64,000 nucleotides of DNA from Streptacidiphilus carbonis (GCF_000787775.1 NZ_BBPM01000028.1:30880-94879), one strand, 5' to 3'; positions 33,393 to 42,692 are shown, counted from the first letter of the stretch. Made by a program: numbers and translations. Notes: generated by a model from the letters alone, not told the origin.

Positions 33393-34163
33393 TCAACGGT
33401 GCTGGTGGTTCGCTGCAGCCAGTGGTGCGGTGCCGGCCGGTGGTGTGCCGGCGCGACCTGTGACGGCCGGTCCTGTGTCGGCGCGTCCTGTGTCGGCGCG
33501 TCCTGTGGCGGCGGGTTCGCCGCCGGCGGCCGCCCGGAGGCGGCGGGCCGGGCTGCCGACCCAGACCTCGCCGGGCGGGACGTCGGACAGCACCAGCGAC
33601 CCGGCGCCGACCAGCGACCCGGCGCCGACGCTGGTGTACTCGCGGAGCAGCGCCCCGGCCCCGATGTAGGCGCCGGTCCCCACCCTGACGCCGCCGCCGA
33701 GCCTGACGCCCGAGGCGATGGTCGCGAAGTCCGCCACCACGTCGTCGTGGGTGAGCACCACCTGCGGCATCACCGCGACATGCGCCCCCACGGTGACCGC
33801 GGCGGTCAGCACGGTGTGCGCCAGCAGCACCGACCCCGGCCCGACGGTGGAACTCCAGGAGACCACTGCGCTCGGATGACGCACCGAGGCGTACCGCTCC
33901 TCGGGCAGGCCCAGCCGGCGGACCAGCCGGGCCCGGACGGAGTAGTCCCGGGGACTGCCGACGCACACCACGACCCGGGCCCCGGTCCGTTCGTGGACCA
34001 GGTCGCAGCCGCCGAGCACCGGTACGCCGTCCACGGTGGTGCCGTGCAGCGCCGGGTCGTCGTCCAGGTGGCCCAGCAGCCGTGTGCTGTCGTCGAGCAG
34101 GACCGCCTGGGCGGTCTCCCTGGCGAATCCGCCCGCGCCGACGATCAGCAGGTCGGTCGTCAT
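33393..34163 (-). CDS. NeuD/PglD-like sugar O/N-acyltransferase
   Basis: A 256-residue acyltransferase starting at the ATG at 34161-34163, which overlaps the upstream aminotransferase stop. Residues 1-75 form the Rossmann-like PglD N-domain (LLIVGAGGFARETAQ). Hexapeptide beta-helix turns follow (VGPGSVLLAHTVL, GVRLGGGVRVGTGAYIGAGALL) and end SDVPPGEVWVGSPARRLR. Acceptor is probably the amino sugar made by the neighbouring DegT enzyme. The last 40 residues are a TGRADTG-type repeat coded by a DNA minisatellite, outside the catalytic fold. Confidence 0.86.
   Translation of the reverse strand: MTTDLLIVGAGGFARETAQAVLLDDSTRLLGHLDDDPALHGTTVDGVPVLGGCDLVHERTGARVVVCVGSPRDYSVRARLVRRLGLPEERYASVRHPSAVVSWSSTVGPGSVLLAHTVLTAAVTVGAHVAVMPQVVLTHDDVVADFATIASGVRLGGGVRVGTGAYIGAGALLREYTSVGAGSLVGAGSLVLSDVPPGEVWVGSPARRLRAAAGGEPAATGRADTGRADTGPAVTGRAGTPPAGTAPLAAANHQHR
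33420..33520. repeat. Minisatellite-like repeat inside the 3' end of the acyltransferase gene
   Basis: Repeats of about 15 bases (GTCGGCGCGTCCTGT and near variants) lie in tandem, encoding T-G-R-A-D-type units in the C-terminal tail. Copy number could vary between strains. Confidence 0.55.
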
Positions 34164-35302
34164 CCGGCGGCCGCCTGCTGCCGCAGTACCGCGACCACCC
34201 GGTCCTGCTGGTCCTCCGTCATGGTGTGGAACAGCGGCAGGATCAGCGAGTCCCGGCTGATCCGCTCGGTGACCGGCAGCGGCGCCGAGGGGTGGCCCTG
34301 GTAGGCGGGTTCCAGGTGTGAGGCCATGATGCCGCGCCGGGCCGAGACCCCGGCCTCGGCCAGCGCGGACAGCAGTTGGTCGCGGGAGGCAGGGAAGTCC
34401 TGGTCCGGGAGCACCCAGTAGGACTGGAAGTTGGCCTCCCCGTACGCCGGGTCGCCGACCGGGGTGAGCCCGGGGACGTCGGCGAGCAGTTCGGCGTAGC
34501 GGGCCGCCAGTGCGCGGCGGCGGGTCACGATCTCGTCCAGTCTGCCCAGCTGCACCAGGCCGACGGCGGCCTGGATGTCCGTCATCCGGTAGTTGTAGCC
34601 GACCTCCAGATAGCTCTCCAGGATCGGCTGCCGGCTGGCGTGACGCGCCGCCGCCGAGGCGTTCATGCCGTGCTCGCGCAGGCGGCCCAGCCGCTCGGCC
34701 CACTCGGCGTCGTCGGTGGTGACCATGCCGCCCTCCCCGGTGGTGATCACCTTGCGGGGGTGGAAGGACCAGGCGGCGATCAGTGCGCCGTGGCCGACGG
34801 ACTTGCCGCCCACGGTCGCGCCGATGCCGCAGGCGGCGTCCTCGACCAGCGGCAGGTCCCAGTCCGCGCAGGCGGCGCGCAGGCTGTCCACGTCGGCGGG
34901 GACCCCGCCCTGGTGCACCGCCAGCACGGCCCTGGTCCGGGGGGTCCGGACGGCGTCCACGGTGGCGGCGGTCAGATTGCCGGTGGCGGTCTCGACATCG
35001 GCGAACACCGGCTCGGCGCCGACGTAGCGCACCGCGTTGGCGGTGGCGATGAAGGACAGTGACGGCACGACGACCTCGTCGCCGGGGCCCAGGCCCAGTA
35101 CCACCAGGGCCAGGTGCAGCGCAGTGGTGCAGGAGCTGACGGCGATCCCGTGCTCCGCGCCCACCCGCTCGGCGAAGGCCCGCTCGAACGCGGCGACCCG
35201 GGGGCCCTGGGCCACCCAGCCGGACAGCACGGCGTCGGCGGCGGCCTGCGCCTCCTCCTCGCCCAGCCAGGGGATCATCACCGGGATGCGGTCGCCGCTC
35301 AT
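34160..35302 (-). CDS. DegT/DnrJ/EryC1-family aminotransferase, second copy
   Basis: A 380-residue PLP enzyme starting at the ATG at 35300-35302. Landmarks are IPVMIPWLGEEEAQAAADA, AVSSCTTALHLAL, VVVPSLSFIATANAV, LVEDAACGIGA and the Schiff-base lysine in SFHPRKVITTGEGG. The SFHPRK-x-x-x-T-GEGG form is that of the PglE/ArnB/WecE/PseC-like 4-aminotransferase branch, unlike the neighbour at 32244. It overlaps the acyltransferase start and its own start overlaps the epimerase stop, so the three are translated together. Together with the NeuD-like gene it could make a 4-acylamido sugar. Confidence 0.9.
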   Translation of the reverse strand: MSGDRIPVMIPWLGEEEAQAAADAVLSGWVAQGPRVAAFERAFAERVGAEHGIAVSSCTTALHLALVVLGLGPGDEVVVPSLSFIATANAVRYVGAEPVFADVETATGNLTAATVDAVRTPRTRAVLAVHQGGVPADVDSLRAACADWDLPLVEDAACGIGATVGGKSVGHGALIAAWSFHPRKVITTGEGGMVTTDDAEWAERLGRLREHGMNASAAARHASRQPILESYLEVGYNYRMTDIQAAVGLVQLGRLDEIVTRRRALAARYAELLADVPGLTPVGDPAYGEANFQSYWVLPDQDFPASRDQLLSALAEAGVSARRGIMASHLEPAYQGHPSAPLPVTERISRDSLILPLFHTMTEDQQDRVVAVLRQQAAAG

Positions 35303-36357
35303 CGGCCGGCCCCCGCGGCGGGAGCGGCGGCGGCAGCAGCAGCGGCGTCGGCGGCCCGCTCGGCGCGCCACCACCGGACCAGGTCCCGCAGTCCGGTCTC
35401 CAGGTCGATCTCGGCGGTGAAGCCGAGCTCGGCCCGGGCCCGGGAGACGTCGGCCAGCCGCCGGGTCACCCCGTTGACCGCCCGCGCCGGGCCGTGCACC
35501 GGCTCCAGGTCGGAGTCCATCGCCCGGAGCAGCCCGAGCGCCAGGTCGCGCAGACTGGTCTCGGTGGCGCTGGCGACATTGAAGACGGTGTCGGTGAGGT
35601 CCGACTCCGCCGCCAGCAGGTTGGCCCTGGCGATGTCGCGGACGTCGACGAAGTCCATGGTCTGGGTGCCGTCACCGAGGATCAGCGGCGGCTCGCCGTT
35701 CTCGATCCGCTCCATCCACCGGATCAGCACCTCGGTGTAGAGGCCGTGGATGTCCATCCGGGGGCCGTAGACGTTGAAGTAGCGCAGCGCCACGTAGTCC
35801 AGTCCGAACATGGCGTAGAAGCTGCGCAGCATCCCCTCGTTGAAGGCCTTGGCGGCCCCGTAGAAGGTGTCGTTGTTGTAGGAGTGGTGCCGCTCGGTGG
35901 TCGGGAACTCCTCGGCGAGCCCGTAGACCGAGGCCGACGAGGACGCGATGACCTTCCGCACCTTGGCGTCGGCCGCCGCCTCCAGGACGTTGAAGGTGCC
36001 GTCGACCATCACCTCGTTGGCCAGCCGCGGCTCCTCGGCGCACTGGGTGATCCGGATGGCCGCGAGGTGGAACACCAGGTCCGAGCCCTCGGTGACCTTG
36101 CGGACGGTGGCGGCGTCACGGATGTCGCCCTCGACCACCTCCACCAGTCCGCTGGGCATGGCGGTGGCCAGATTGGCCATCCGGCCGCGGACGAAATTGT
36201 CCAGGACGGTGATCCGTCCGGCTCCGCTGTCGACCAGAAGGTCCACCAGATTGGAGCCGATGGTTCCGGCGCCCCCGGTGACCAGGATCTTCTTGCCGCG
36301 TACGCTGCTCAACTCTGTTCCCTGTCTCTGCACGTTGGAGCCTGTGAACTGTGGCAC
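35299..36357 (-). CDS. NAD-dependent sugar epimerase/dehydratase (extended SDR)
   Basis: A protein of about 352 residues of the UDP-glucose/GlcNAc 4-epimerase-like family. It has the NAD motif ILVTGGAGTIGSNLVDLL, DIRD, FHLAAIR, the Ser/Tyr/Lys catalytic set (SSSASVYG and YGAAK), RYFNVYGPRMD and a DFVDVRDIARA segment. A low-complexity Ala-rich tail ends the chain. I place the start at the GTG at 36355-36357. A TTG at 36363 and later TTG codons are also possible, and no ribosome site decides between them. It may supply a 4-epimer or a 4-keto sugar for the adjacent aminotransferase. Confidence 0.85.
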   Translation of the reverse strand: MPQFTGSNVQRQGTELSSVRGKKILVTGGAGTIGSNLVDLLVDSGAGRITVLDNFVRGRMANLATAMPSGLVEVVEGDIRDAATVRKVTEGSDLVFHLAAIRITQCAEEPRLANEVMVDGTFNVLEAAADAKVRKVIASSSASVYGLAEEFPTTERHHSYNNDTFYGAAKAFNEGMLRSFYAMFGLDYVALRYFNVYGPRMDIHGLYTEVLIRWMERIENGEPPLILGDGTQTMDFVDVRDIARANLLAAESDLTDTVFNVASATETSLRDLALGLLRAMDSDLEPVHGPARAVNGVTRRLADVSRARAELGFTAEIDLETGLRDLVRWWRAERAADAAAAAAAAPAAGAGR

Positions 36358-36379
36358 TGACAAAAGCCCTGACGCCGGA

Positions 36380-37540
36380 TCAGCGACCGGTGCGGAGCCC
36401 CACCACGGCGCCCTTGAACTCCAGGCTGCGCGAAGCGGCTTCGAGGATGTCCAGGACCCGAAGCCCGGCCTGACCGTCCGTCAGCGGGGCCCGGCGCTCG
36501 CGGATCGCACCGGCGAACTCGTCGACCATGCTGCGCAGGGCCTCCTTCTCGCCGATCGCTGGGGCGACCATGTCGCCGGAGCGGTAGGAGATCAGCATGT
36601 CCCGGCGCTCGTCGGCGCCGATCTCCTGCGGAGCGGCCAGGTCGACCCCCCGGTCGAAGATCGCCACCCGCTGGGCCGGATTGAGGTCGTCCCAGACCAG
36701 GGTGCGCTTGGCGCCGCCGACCATGGTGGTCCGCACCTTGGTCGGGGACAGCCAGTTGACGTGGACGTGGGCGATGGCGCCGGTGTTCAGCTGGAGCGTC
36801 AGATACGCCACGCAGGCCTGCCCGGCGCCGATCGGGTCGGCGCCGTGCGCGGCCACGGCGACCGGCTCGACGTTCTCGGGGAGGATGAAGTCCAGGATCG
36901 ACAGGTCGTGCGGGGCCAGGTCCCACATCACGTCGATGTCCTTCTGCACCAGGCCCAGGTTGATCCGCACCGAGTCGACGAAGTGGATCTCGCCCAGCTC
37001 GCCGGAACGCACCAGCTCCCTGATCCGCCCCACCGCCGGTGTGTAGCAGTAGGTGTGATCACACATCAGGGTCAGTCCGCGCTGCTCGGCCTCGGCGACC
37101 AGGCGCGCGCCGTCGGCGTAGGTCGCCGCCAGCGGCTTCTCCACCAGGACGTGCTTGCCGGCGCGCAGCGCGGCCAGGGCCACGTCCAGATGGGTTCCGG
37201 CCGGGGTGGCCACCGCGACGGCGTGCACCTCGGGGTCGGCGAGCACCGCGGCGTAGTCGGAGGTCGCCTGGACCGTGGAGTAGCCGCCGAGCACCCGCCG
37301 GGCCCGGTCCACGTCCAGGTCGCAGAGCCGGCGCAGCCGGAACTGCGGACTGGACTGGAAGTTGCGGACCAGGTTGGGGCCCCAGTACCCGGCGCCGATG
37401 ACGGCGACGCCGAGGGGTTCGGCGGCCGGGGGGACGGCGGCGGAGGGGGCGGCGCTGCTGCTCTCGGTCACGGTGCTGGTCTTCCCCTGCTCGCCGACGG
37501 TCGCTCTGCTGGTGCTGCTGTGCTTGCTGTTTGACGTCAT
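36380..37540 (-). CDS. Gfo/Idh/MocA-family sugar dehydrogenase (WlbA/WbpB-like)
   Basis: A 386-residue NAD-dependent oxidoreductase starting at the ATG at 37538-37540. A 35-residue Ser/Ala-rich head precedes the Rossmann motif VAVIGAGYWGPNLVRNF. Further landmarks are ATPAGTH, LVEKPLA, MCDHTYCYTPAVGRIREL and DLAPHDLSILDF. The CDHT-x-x-Y and DLAPHDLSI forms recall WlbA/WbpB, which oxidises C3 of UDP-GlcNAc uronate before transamination. It is separated by one base from the stop of the initiating sugar transferase gene and so lies in the same operon. Confidence 0.88.
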   Translation of the reverse strand: MTSNSKHSSTSRATVGEQGKTSTVTESSSAAPSAAVPPAAEPLGVAVIGAGYWGPNLVRNFQSSPQFRLRRLCDLDVDRARRVLGGYSTVQATSDYAAVLADPEVHAVAVATPAGTHLDVALAALRAGKHVLVEKPLAATYADGARLVAEAEQRGLTLMCDHTYCYTPAVGRIRELVRSGELGEIHFVDSVRINLGLVQKDIDVMWDLAPHDLSILDFILPENVEPVAVAAHGADPIGAGQACVAYLTLQLNTGAIAHVHVNWLSPTKVRTTMVGGAKRTLVWDDLNPAQRVAIFDRGVDLAAPQEIGADERRDMLISYRSGDMVAPAIGEKEALRSMVDEFAGAIRERRAPLTDGQAGLRVLDILEAASRSLEFKGAVVGLRTGR

Positions 37541-37541
37541 G

Positions 37542-38984
37542 TCAGTACGCCCCCGTCCCACGGACCACGGCGGGTCCGGTGCGCAGCAGGATCGCCAGGT
37601 CCAGCCCCAGCGACCAGTTGTCCACATAGCCGAGGTCGAGCCGGACCGCGTCGTCCCAGGACAGGTCGGACCTGCCGCTGATCTGCCACAGCCCGGTGAG
37701 CCCCGGCTTCACCAGCAGCCGGCGCTTGACCTCCTGGGTGTAGCCCTCCACCTCCGCCGGGAGCGGCGGACGCGGGCCGACCAGGGACATGTCGCCGCTG
37801 AGGACGTTCAGCAGCTGCGGGAGCTCGTCCAGCGAGTAGCGCCGCAGCACCGACCCGACCCGGGTGACCCTGGGGTCCTCCCTGACCTTGAAGAGCATGC
37901 CGTCGCTGTTGTGGTTGAGGTGCGCGAGCAGGTCCCGCTCCCGCTCGGCGTCCTGGCGCATGGTGCGGAACTTCAGCATGGTGAAGTGGTTGCCGTAGCG
38001 GCCCACCCGCTGCTGCCGGAACAGCACCCGCCCGGGGCTGTCCAACCGGACCAGCAGCGCGAGCAGCAGGAACAGCGGCGCCAGCGCCAGCAGCAGCAGT
38101 CCGGCCACCGCGCGGTCCATGACCTCCTTGGGCACCCGGGGCAGCCGCCCCAGCCGCGGCGTCCTGATGGTCAGCAGCGGCACGCCGTTGTTGGGGCGGA
38201 TCGCCACCCGGGACGCGGCGACATCGGTGACCAGCGGGGCGACCAGGAAGTCGGCGCCCTGGGCGGCAGCGATCCAGGACAGCCGCAGCAGCGCGTGGGC
38301 GTCTATCTCCGGCGCCGGCAGCACCACCACGGTGTTGCAGCCGGTGGACCGGATCACGCCGGACAGGTCGCCGACGCCGCCGCGCACCGGCAGCCCCAGT
38401 TCATTGACGACCGGGGCGTTCACCGGATCGGTCAGGCAGACCCCGGCGACATTCAACTCCTCGGCGCTGCCCCGGCGCAGGACGCCTATCAGCTCGACGA
38501 CGCTGCTGGAGGGTCCGACCAGCACGGTCTCGCTGCGGTCGCGCCCCCTGCGCCAGCGCCGGTGCAGCCGACGCCGGATCAGGTACCGTGCCAGCACCGC
38601 GAGTACGGCGGCGGGCGCGGCCGCCACCATCATGTCGTGCAGCAGATCCGAGTCGTGCAGGAACCACCAGCAGGCAATGGCCGTCAGTGCAGGTAGGGCG
38701 ACGGCCCCGCGCAGCACCCGGCGGAACTCCTCGGTGCCGAGACCGAGGGCACTGCGGTCGTAGGCGCGGTAGGCGCACATGGCGACGATCCAGGCCGGCG
38801 GCAGGCCCAGGGCCACGGCCCAACGCCCGTACGCCCCATGGACCAGGAACGCGGCGACCACGGCGGCCAGTGCGTCCGCGACCAGCAGGACGATCCGGTA
38901 CCTGTGCTCCCAACGGCGTTTGCGGACCCCTGGACTTCTCCGTTCGACGACTCTGAGCTGATGCGTGACCGGCTCGACGGCCAT
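37542..38984 (-). CDS. Initiating polyprenyl-phosphate sugar-1-phosphate transferase (WbaP/WcaJ-like)
   Basis: A 480-residue polyisoprenyl-phosphate hexose-1-phosphate transferase. Four N-terminal membrane helices (about residues 28-130) and a CoA-binding-like domain precede the membrane-re-entrant catalytic domain. That domain has KFRTMRQDAERE, DELPQLLNVLSGDMSLVGPRPP and KPGLTGLWQISGRSDLSWDD, the family's signature blocks. It would start repeat-unit synthesis by placing the first sugar phosphate on undecaprenyl phosphate. It heads the reverse operon 32244-38984, and the long gap before it should hold the operon promoter. Confidence 0.93.
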   Translation of the reverse strand: MAVEPVTHQLRVVERRSPGVRKRRWEHRYRIVLLVADALAAVVAAFLVHGAYGRWAVALGLPPAWIVAMCAYRAYDRSALGLGTEEFRRVLRGAVALPALTAIACWWFLHDSDLLHDMMVAAAPAAVLAVLARYLIRRRLHRRWRRGRDRSETVLVGPSSSVVELIGVLRRGSAEELNVAGVCLTDPVNAPVVNELGLPVRGGVGDLSGVIRSTGCNTVVVLPAPEIDAHALLRLSWIAAAQGADFLVAPLVTDVAASRVAIRPNNGVPLLTIRTPRLGRLPRVPKEVMDRAVAGLLLLALAPLFLLLALLVRLDSPGRVLFRQQRVGRYGNHFTMLKFRTMRQDAERERDLLAHLNHNSDGMLFKVREDPRVTRVGSVLRRYSLDELPQLLNVLSGDMSLVGPRPPLPAEVEGYTQEVKRRLLVKPGLTGLWQISGRSDLSWDDAVRLDLGYVDNWSLGLDLAILLRTGPAVVRGTGAY

Positions 38985-39414
38985 GCGAAACCCCCCACCA
39001 CAACGGTGCGCTACGCACTCGTCAGGACCCTGCGGCGTCCAGTGATTGACGATGGATCAGGACGCGTGGTGCTGGAGTCGCTGCGAGCGCTCGGCTCGTA
39101 CACCTGACACGAGCACGGACGGTCCGTCGGCAGTTTTCCCCCCGCCTCGGGAGTCCGTTTGGCACTGTTCCCGGTTCGTTCCCCAGATTCTCGACCAGGC
39201 GAGACTTCAGCATGTCGGGCAACGCCCGCCACCGTACCGATGACCAATCAGTACGTCTGAGGAAATAAACCGAAACGGCCGGAACTACACCCTCTCTGCG
39301 CGTGATGCGCAAACCGGTTCACCGCCGTTCAATGTAGACCACTGGGGTCACACCGGGGGAGCAGTTGGACCAAACGCTGGCCATGATCCCCATCTTTGGC
39401 GTCATACTGCCCGG
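38985..39414. other. 430-base divergent intergenic region, no gene seen
   Basis: This region separates the reverse polysaccharide operon from the forward glycosyltransferase gene. On the reverse strand a TAGCGC -10-like element and GGTGGGGGG ribosome site precede the transferase start. On the forward strand AT-richer DNA occurs around 39255-39275 (GAGGAAATAAACCG). No convincing open frame or palindromic operator was found. Confidence 0.45.
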
Positions 39415-40305
39415 GTGACGAGCATAGTGATCCCCGCTCACAACGAGGAGCGAGTGATCGGCCGCCTCCTCGACTCCCTGCTTGCCGACCCAGCGGCAGA
39501 GCCGCTGCACATCGTGGTGGTCTGCAACGGCTGCACCGACGACACGGTACGGATCGCATCCGAACGGGCCCCCGCGGTAAGGGTCGTGGAGATCCCGGAA
39601 CCCTCCAAGCACGAGGCGCTGCGCACCGGTGACCAGTACGCCCAGGGCTTCCCGCGGGTGTACGTGGACGCCGACGTGGTCCTCGGCCCGGCCGACGTGC
39701 ACGCCCTGGCGGAGGTACTGCGGTCGGCGGACGGGATCCTCGCCGCCGCCCCGGAGCGGGAGCTTCCACTGGCGGGCAGCGCCTGGTCCGTGCGGGCCTA
39801 CTACCGGGTCTGGCAGCGGCTGCCGGCCGTGCGGGAAGGGCTGTTCGGCCGTGGTGTCATCGCCGTCACCGAGGCCGGGTACGCTCGGATCGCCGCACTG
39901 CCCCCGCTGATGGCCGACGACCTGGTCGCCTCGCTGGCCTTCGGGCCGGAGGAGCGCCGGGTGGTGGCCGCCGCCCGGGTGGTGGTCCAACCACCGCGGA
40001 CCTGGGGGGATCTGATCCGACGTCGGATCAGGGCGGCGACGTCGACCGCGCAGGTCGAACAGCACCAGCGGGGGGCGGACGCGGACGCGGGGGCGCTGGG
40101 GGGAGCGGTGGGGGCCGCGCACACGCCGTCGGCACGAACCGGAAAGGCGGACCTGGGGGCGCTGCTGCGGGCCCAGCCCAGTCTCTTTCCGGCCGTTCTG
40201 GTCTTCCTCACCGCCGCGCTCGCGGCCCGGCGGGGTGCGAAACGGGCCATCAGGCAGGGGGACTTCGGCACCTGGCTGAGGGACGAGAGCAGCCGAGGGG
40301 CCTGA
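39415..40305 (+). CDS. Family 2 glycosyltransferase, possibly membrane-associated
   Basis: A 296-residue GT2 enzyme with a GTG start and no ribosome site upstream, so the transcript may be leaderless. It begins TSIVIPAHNEERVIGRLLDS and has VVVCNGCTDDT and the metal-binding VYVDADVVL. A hydrophobic segment lies near residues 262-275 (PAVLVFLTAALAA). Unlike most of the cluster's transferases, it heads a group with an MFS transporter and a beta-propeller lipoprotein-like protein. Confidence 0.87.
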   Translation: MTSIVIPAHNEERVIGRLLDSLLADPAAEPLHIVVVCNGCTDDTVRIASERAPAVRVVEIPEPSKHEALRTGDQYAQGFPRVYVDADVVLGPADVHALAEVLRSADGILAAAPERELPLAGSAWSVRAYYRVWQRLPAVREGLFGRGVIAVTEAGYARIAALPPLMADDLVASLAFGPEERRVVAAARVVVQPPRTWGDLIRRRIRAATSTAQVEQHQRGADADAGALGGAVGAAHTPSARTGKADLGALLRAQPSLFPAVLVFLTAALAARRGAKRAIRQGDFGTWLRDESSRGA

Positions 40306-40347
40306 GCCGGCAGCAAGGAACAGCACGACAGCAGGGGGGAGTACGCC

Positions 40348-41667
40348 ATGTATCTCGCTGACCGGGCGGCGCCGGCGGCGCAGAAGGCCGGCGGCGCAGG
40401 CGGGTCGGCCAAGGTGCGGGCGGTCACCGGGGTGGTGCTCGCCCTCGGGGCGGTCAGCCTGGTCACCGACGTCTCCTCGGAGATGGTCACCGCCGTACTG
40501 CCGCTGTACCTGGTCGCCGGGCTGGGGATGAACCCGCTCGGCTTCGGCACGCTGGACGGCGTCTACAACGGCGTCAGCGCGCTGGTGCAGCTGGTCGGCG
40601 GGCATCTCGCCGACCGGGCCAGGAACCACAAGCTGATCGCCGGACTGGGCTACGCGCTTTCCGCGGTCTGCAAGCCGCTGCTGCTGACCGTGCACGCCCT
40701 CGGCCCGCTGGGCGCGGTGCTGGCCCTGGACCGCACCGGGAAGGGGCTGCGGACCTCGCCGCGCGACGCGCTGATCTCCATGTCGACGGCACCGGAGTAC
40801 CGGGGCCGCGCCTTCGGGGTGCACCGGGCGATGGACACCGCGGGGGCGGTCCTCGGCCCGGTCGCCGCGTTCCTGATCCTGCGGGCGGCGACCGATGGCT
40901 ACAACGCGGTGTTCGGCGTCAGCGCGTGCGTGGCCGCGCTCGGGGTGGTGGTGCTGGTGCTCTTCGTGCCGTCCCGGCCGAAGCCCTACGCCGCGAGCCC
41001 CGCGGCCCCGGGCGTCGACCCGGACGGTGCGGCCGCCGAACCCCCGAAGGCCCGGCCCGACCTGCGCCAGGCGCTCTCCCTGCTGCGGATCCCGCGGCTC
41101 CGCGCGCTCGCCGTCTGCGCCGCGCTGCTCGGTCTCACCACGGTCAGCGACGCCTTCGTCTACCTGCTGCTGCAGCGCCGCACCGGCATCGGCGAGCAGT
41201 GGTTCCCACTGCTGCCGTTCGGCACCGCGGTGGTCTTCCTCTCCCTCGCCGTGCCGCTCGGCGTCCTCGCCGACCGCATCGGCCGCCGCACGGTCTTTCT
41301 GGCCGGGCACGCCGGTCTGCTCGCCGCCTACGCGCTGCTGCTGTGGACCCCGTCCACGCCGGCTCTGCCGTACCTCGTCCTCGCCCTGCACGGGACCTTC
41401 TACGCCGCCACCGACGGGGTGCTCCCGGCCGCGGTCGCCGACGTGGTCCCCGAGGCGCTGCGGGCGAGCGGCCTGGCCCTGGTCGGCACCGGGCAGGCGC
41501 TGGCGAGGTTCTGCTGCTCCCTGGCCTTCGGTGCGGCCTGGACCGCCTGGGGCGACGGCCCGGCGCTGGCCGGTTCCGCCGTCGGCCTGCTCTGCTGCGC
41601 CGTCGCGGCCGGAACCGTGCTGCGCCCCACCGCCCGTCCGAACGCCACCACCGGAGCACGTCCATGA
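40348..41667 (+). CDS. MFS transporter
   Basis: A 439-residue protein with about 12 hydrophobic helices. It shows an MFS-type loop (GGHLADRARNHKLIAG) between helices 2 and 3, and DRTGKGLRTSPRDALI near helix 4, a pattern of the drug/sugar facilitator branch. A Pro/Ala-rich loop separates the halves. The ATG follows a GGGGGGAG site, and the stop overlaps the next start (ATGA). The substrate is unknown. Its place after a glycosyltransferase may mean export of a glycolipid or lipid precursor (inference). Confidence 0.88.
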   Translation: MYLADRAAPAAQKAGGAGGSAKVRAVTGVVLALGAVSLVTDVSSEMVTAVLPLYLVAGLGMNPLGFGTLDGVYNGVSALVQLVGGHLADRARNHKLIAGLGYALSAVCKPLLLTVHALGPLGAVLALDRTGKGLRTSPRDALISMSTAPEYRGRAFGVHRAMDTAGAVLGPVAAFLILRAATDGYNAVFGVSACVAALGVVVLVLFVPSRPKPYAASPAAPGVDPDGAAAEPPKARPDLRQALSLLRIPRLRALAVCAALLGLTTVSDAFVYLLLQRRTGIGEQWFPLLPFGTAVVFLSLAVPLGVLADRIGRRTVFLAGHAGLLAAYALLLWTPSTPALPYLVLALHGTFYAATDGVLPAAVADVVPEALRASGLALVGTGQALARFCCSLAFGAAWTAWGDGPALAGSAVGLLCCAVAAGTVLRPTARPNATTGARP

Positions 41668-42692
41668 GCACCGCCCGCCGCCTGGTCATCCTGGTCGTCG
41701 CCGTCCTGGTCTGCGCGGGGGTGGGCACCGGCTTCGTGCTGCACGCGGCCGACCAGGCCGCCCAGCGGAGCAGGCCGACGGCGGGCGGACCCGCTGTCAG
41801 CAGCGGCGAGGTGTCGCTGGGTCCGGGCGCGGCGAAGAAGCTGCTGTTCCTCAACACCGCGGCCGGTCCCGACCTGGACCGGCTGTCCTCGGTGCCGATC
41901 GGCGACACCGCCGGCCCCCGGACCGCCACCGGCACCACCTGCCTGCGCTTCTACGCGGCGGCGGGCACCGGCGTCTGCCTGCAGTCCGCCACCGGGGTGC
42001 TCGGCCAGACCACCCGGGCGGTGATCCTGGACGCCCGGCTGAAGACCCTGCGCAGCTACCCGATCGCCGGCATCCCCAGCCGCGCCAGGGTCTCGCCCAG
42101 CGGCCGCCTGGTCGCCTGGACCGACTTTGTCGGCGGCGACTCCTACGGCTCGGCCTTCTTCTCCACCAGGACCTCCATCCTGGACACCCGGACCTGGAAG
42201 GTCGTCGACAGTCTGGAGCAGTTCTCCGTCCAGCTGAACGGGAAGCCCTACCACGCGACCGACGACAACTTCTGGGGCGTCACCTTCGCCTCGGACGACG
42301 ACACCTTCTACGCCACCCTGGGCACGGCCGGCCGGACCTATCTGATGCGCGGCTCGCTCTCGAAGCACAGCGCCACCGGCGTCGGGGTGGAGAACGTGGA
42401 GTGCCCCTCGCTGTCGCCGGACGGCACCCGGATCGCCTTCAAGAAGCGGGTGCTGCCGAACGCCGCGCTCTGGCGCGAGTACGTGATCGACCTGCGGACG
42501 CTGAAGGAGACCCCGCTGGCCGAGCCGCACAGCGTCGACGACCAGGCCACCTGGCTGGACGACGACACCATCGCCTACGCCCTGCCCACCGACGGGGACA
42601 CCAGGAGCACCGACCTGTGGTCGGTCCCCGCCGACGGCAGCGGCAAGCCGAAGCTGATCGTCCCCGGCGCCTTCTCCCCGGCACCGCAGTAG
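41664..42692 (+). CDS. Membrane-anchored TolB-like beta-propeller protein
   Basis: A 342-residue protein with an N-terminal membrane anchor or signal (residues 8-30). A predicted exported beta-propeller follows. Repeats of the TolB/WD40 type are visible, for example VSPSGRLVAWTD and LSPDGTRIAFKK, each with D-G or S-G turns and W/Y strands. It overlaps the MFS gene by four bases. It may act as an extracellular scaffold for the transporter or the glycan, and no enzymatic motif is visible. Confidence 0.8.
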   Translation: MSTARRLVILVVAVLVCAGVGTGFVLHAADQAAQRSRPTAGGPAVSSGEVSLGPGAAKKLLFLNTAAGPDLDRLSSVPIGDTAGPRTATGTTCLRFYAAAGTGVCLQSATGVLGQTTRAVILDARLKTLRSYPIAGIPSRARVSPSGRLVAWTDFVGGDSYGSAFFSTRTSILDTRTWKVVDSLEQFSVQLNGKPYHATDDNFWGVTFASDDDTFYATLGTAGRTYLMRGSLSKHSATGVGVENVECPSLSPDGTRIAFKKRVLPNAALWREYVIDLRTLKETPLAEPHSVDDQATWLDDDTIAYALPTDGDTRSTDLWSVPADGSGKPKLIVPGAFSPAPQ

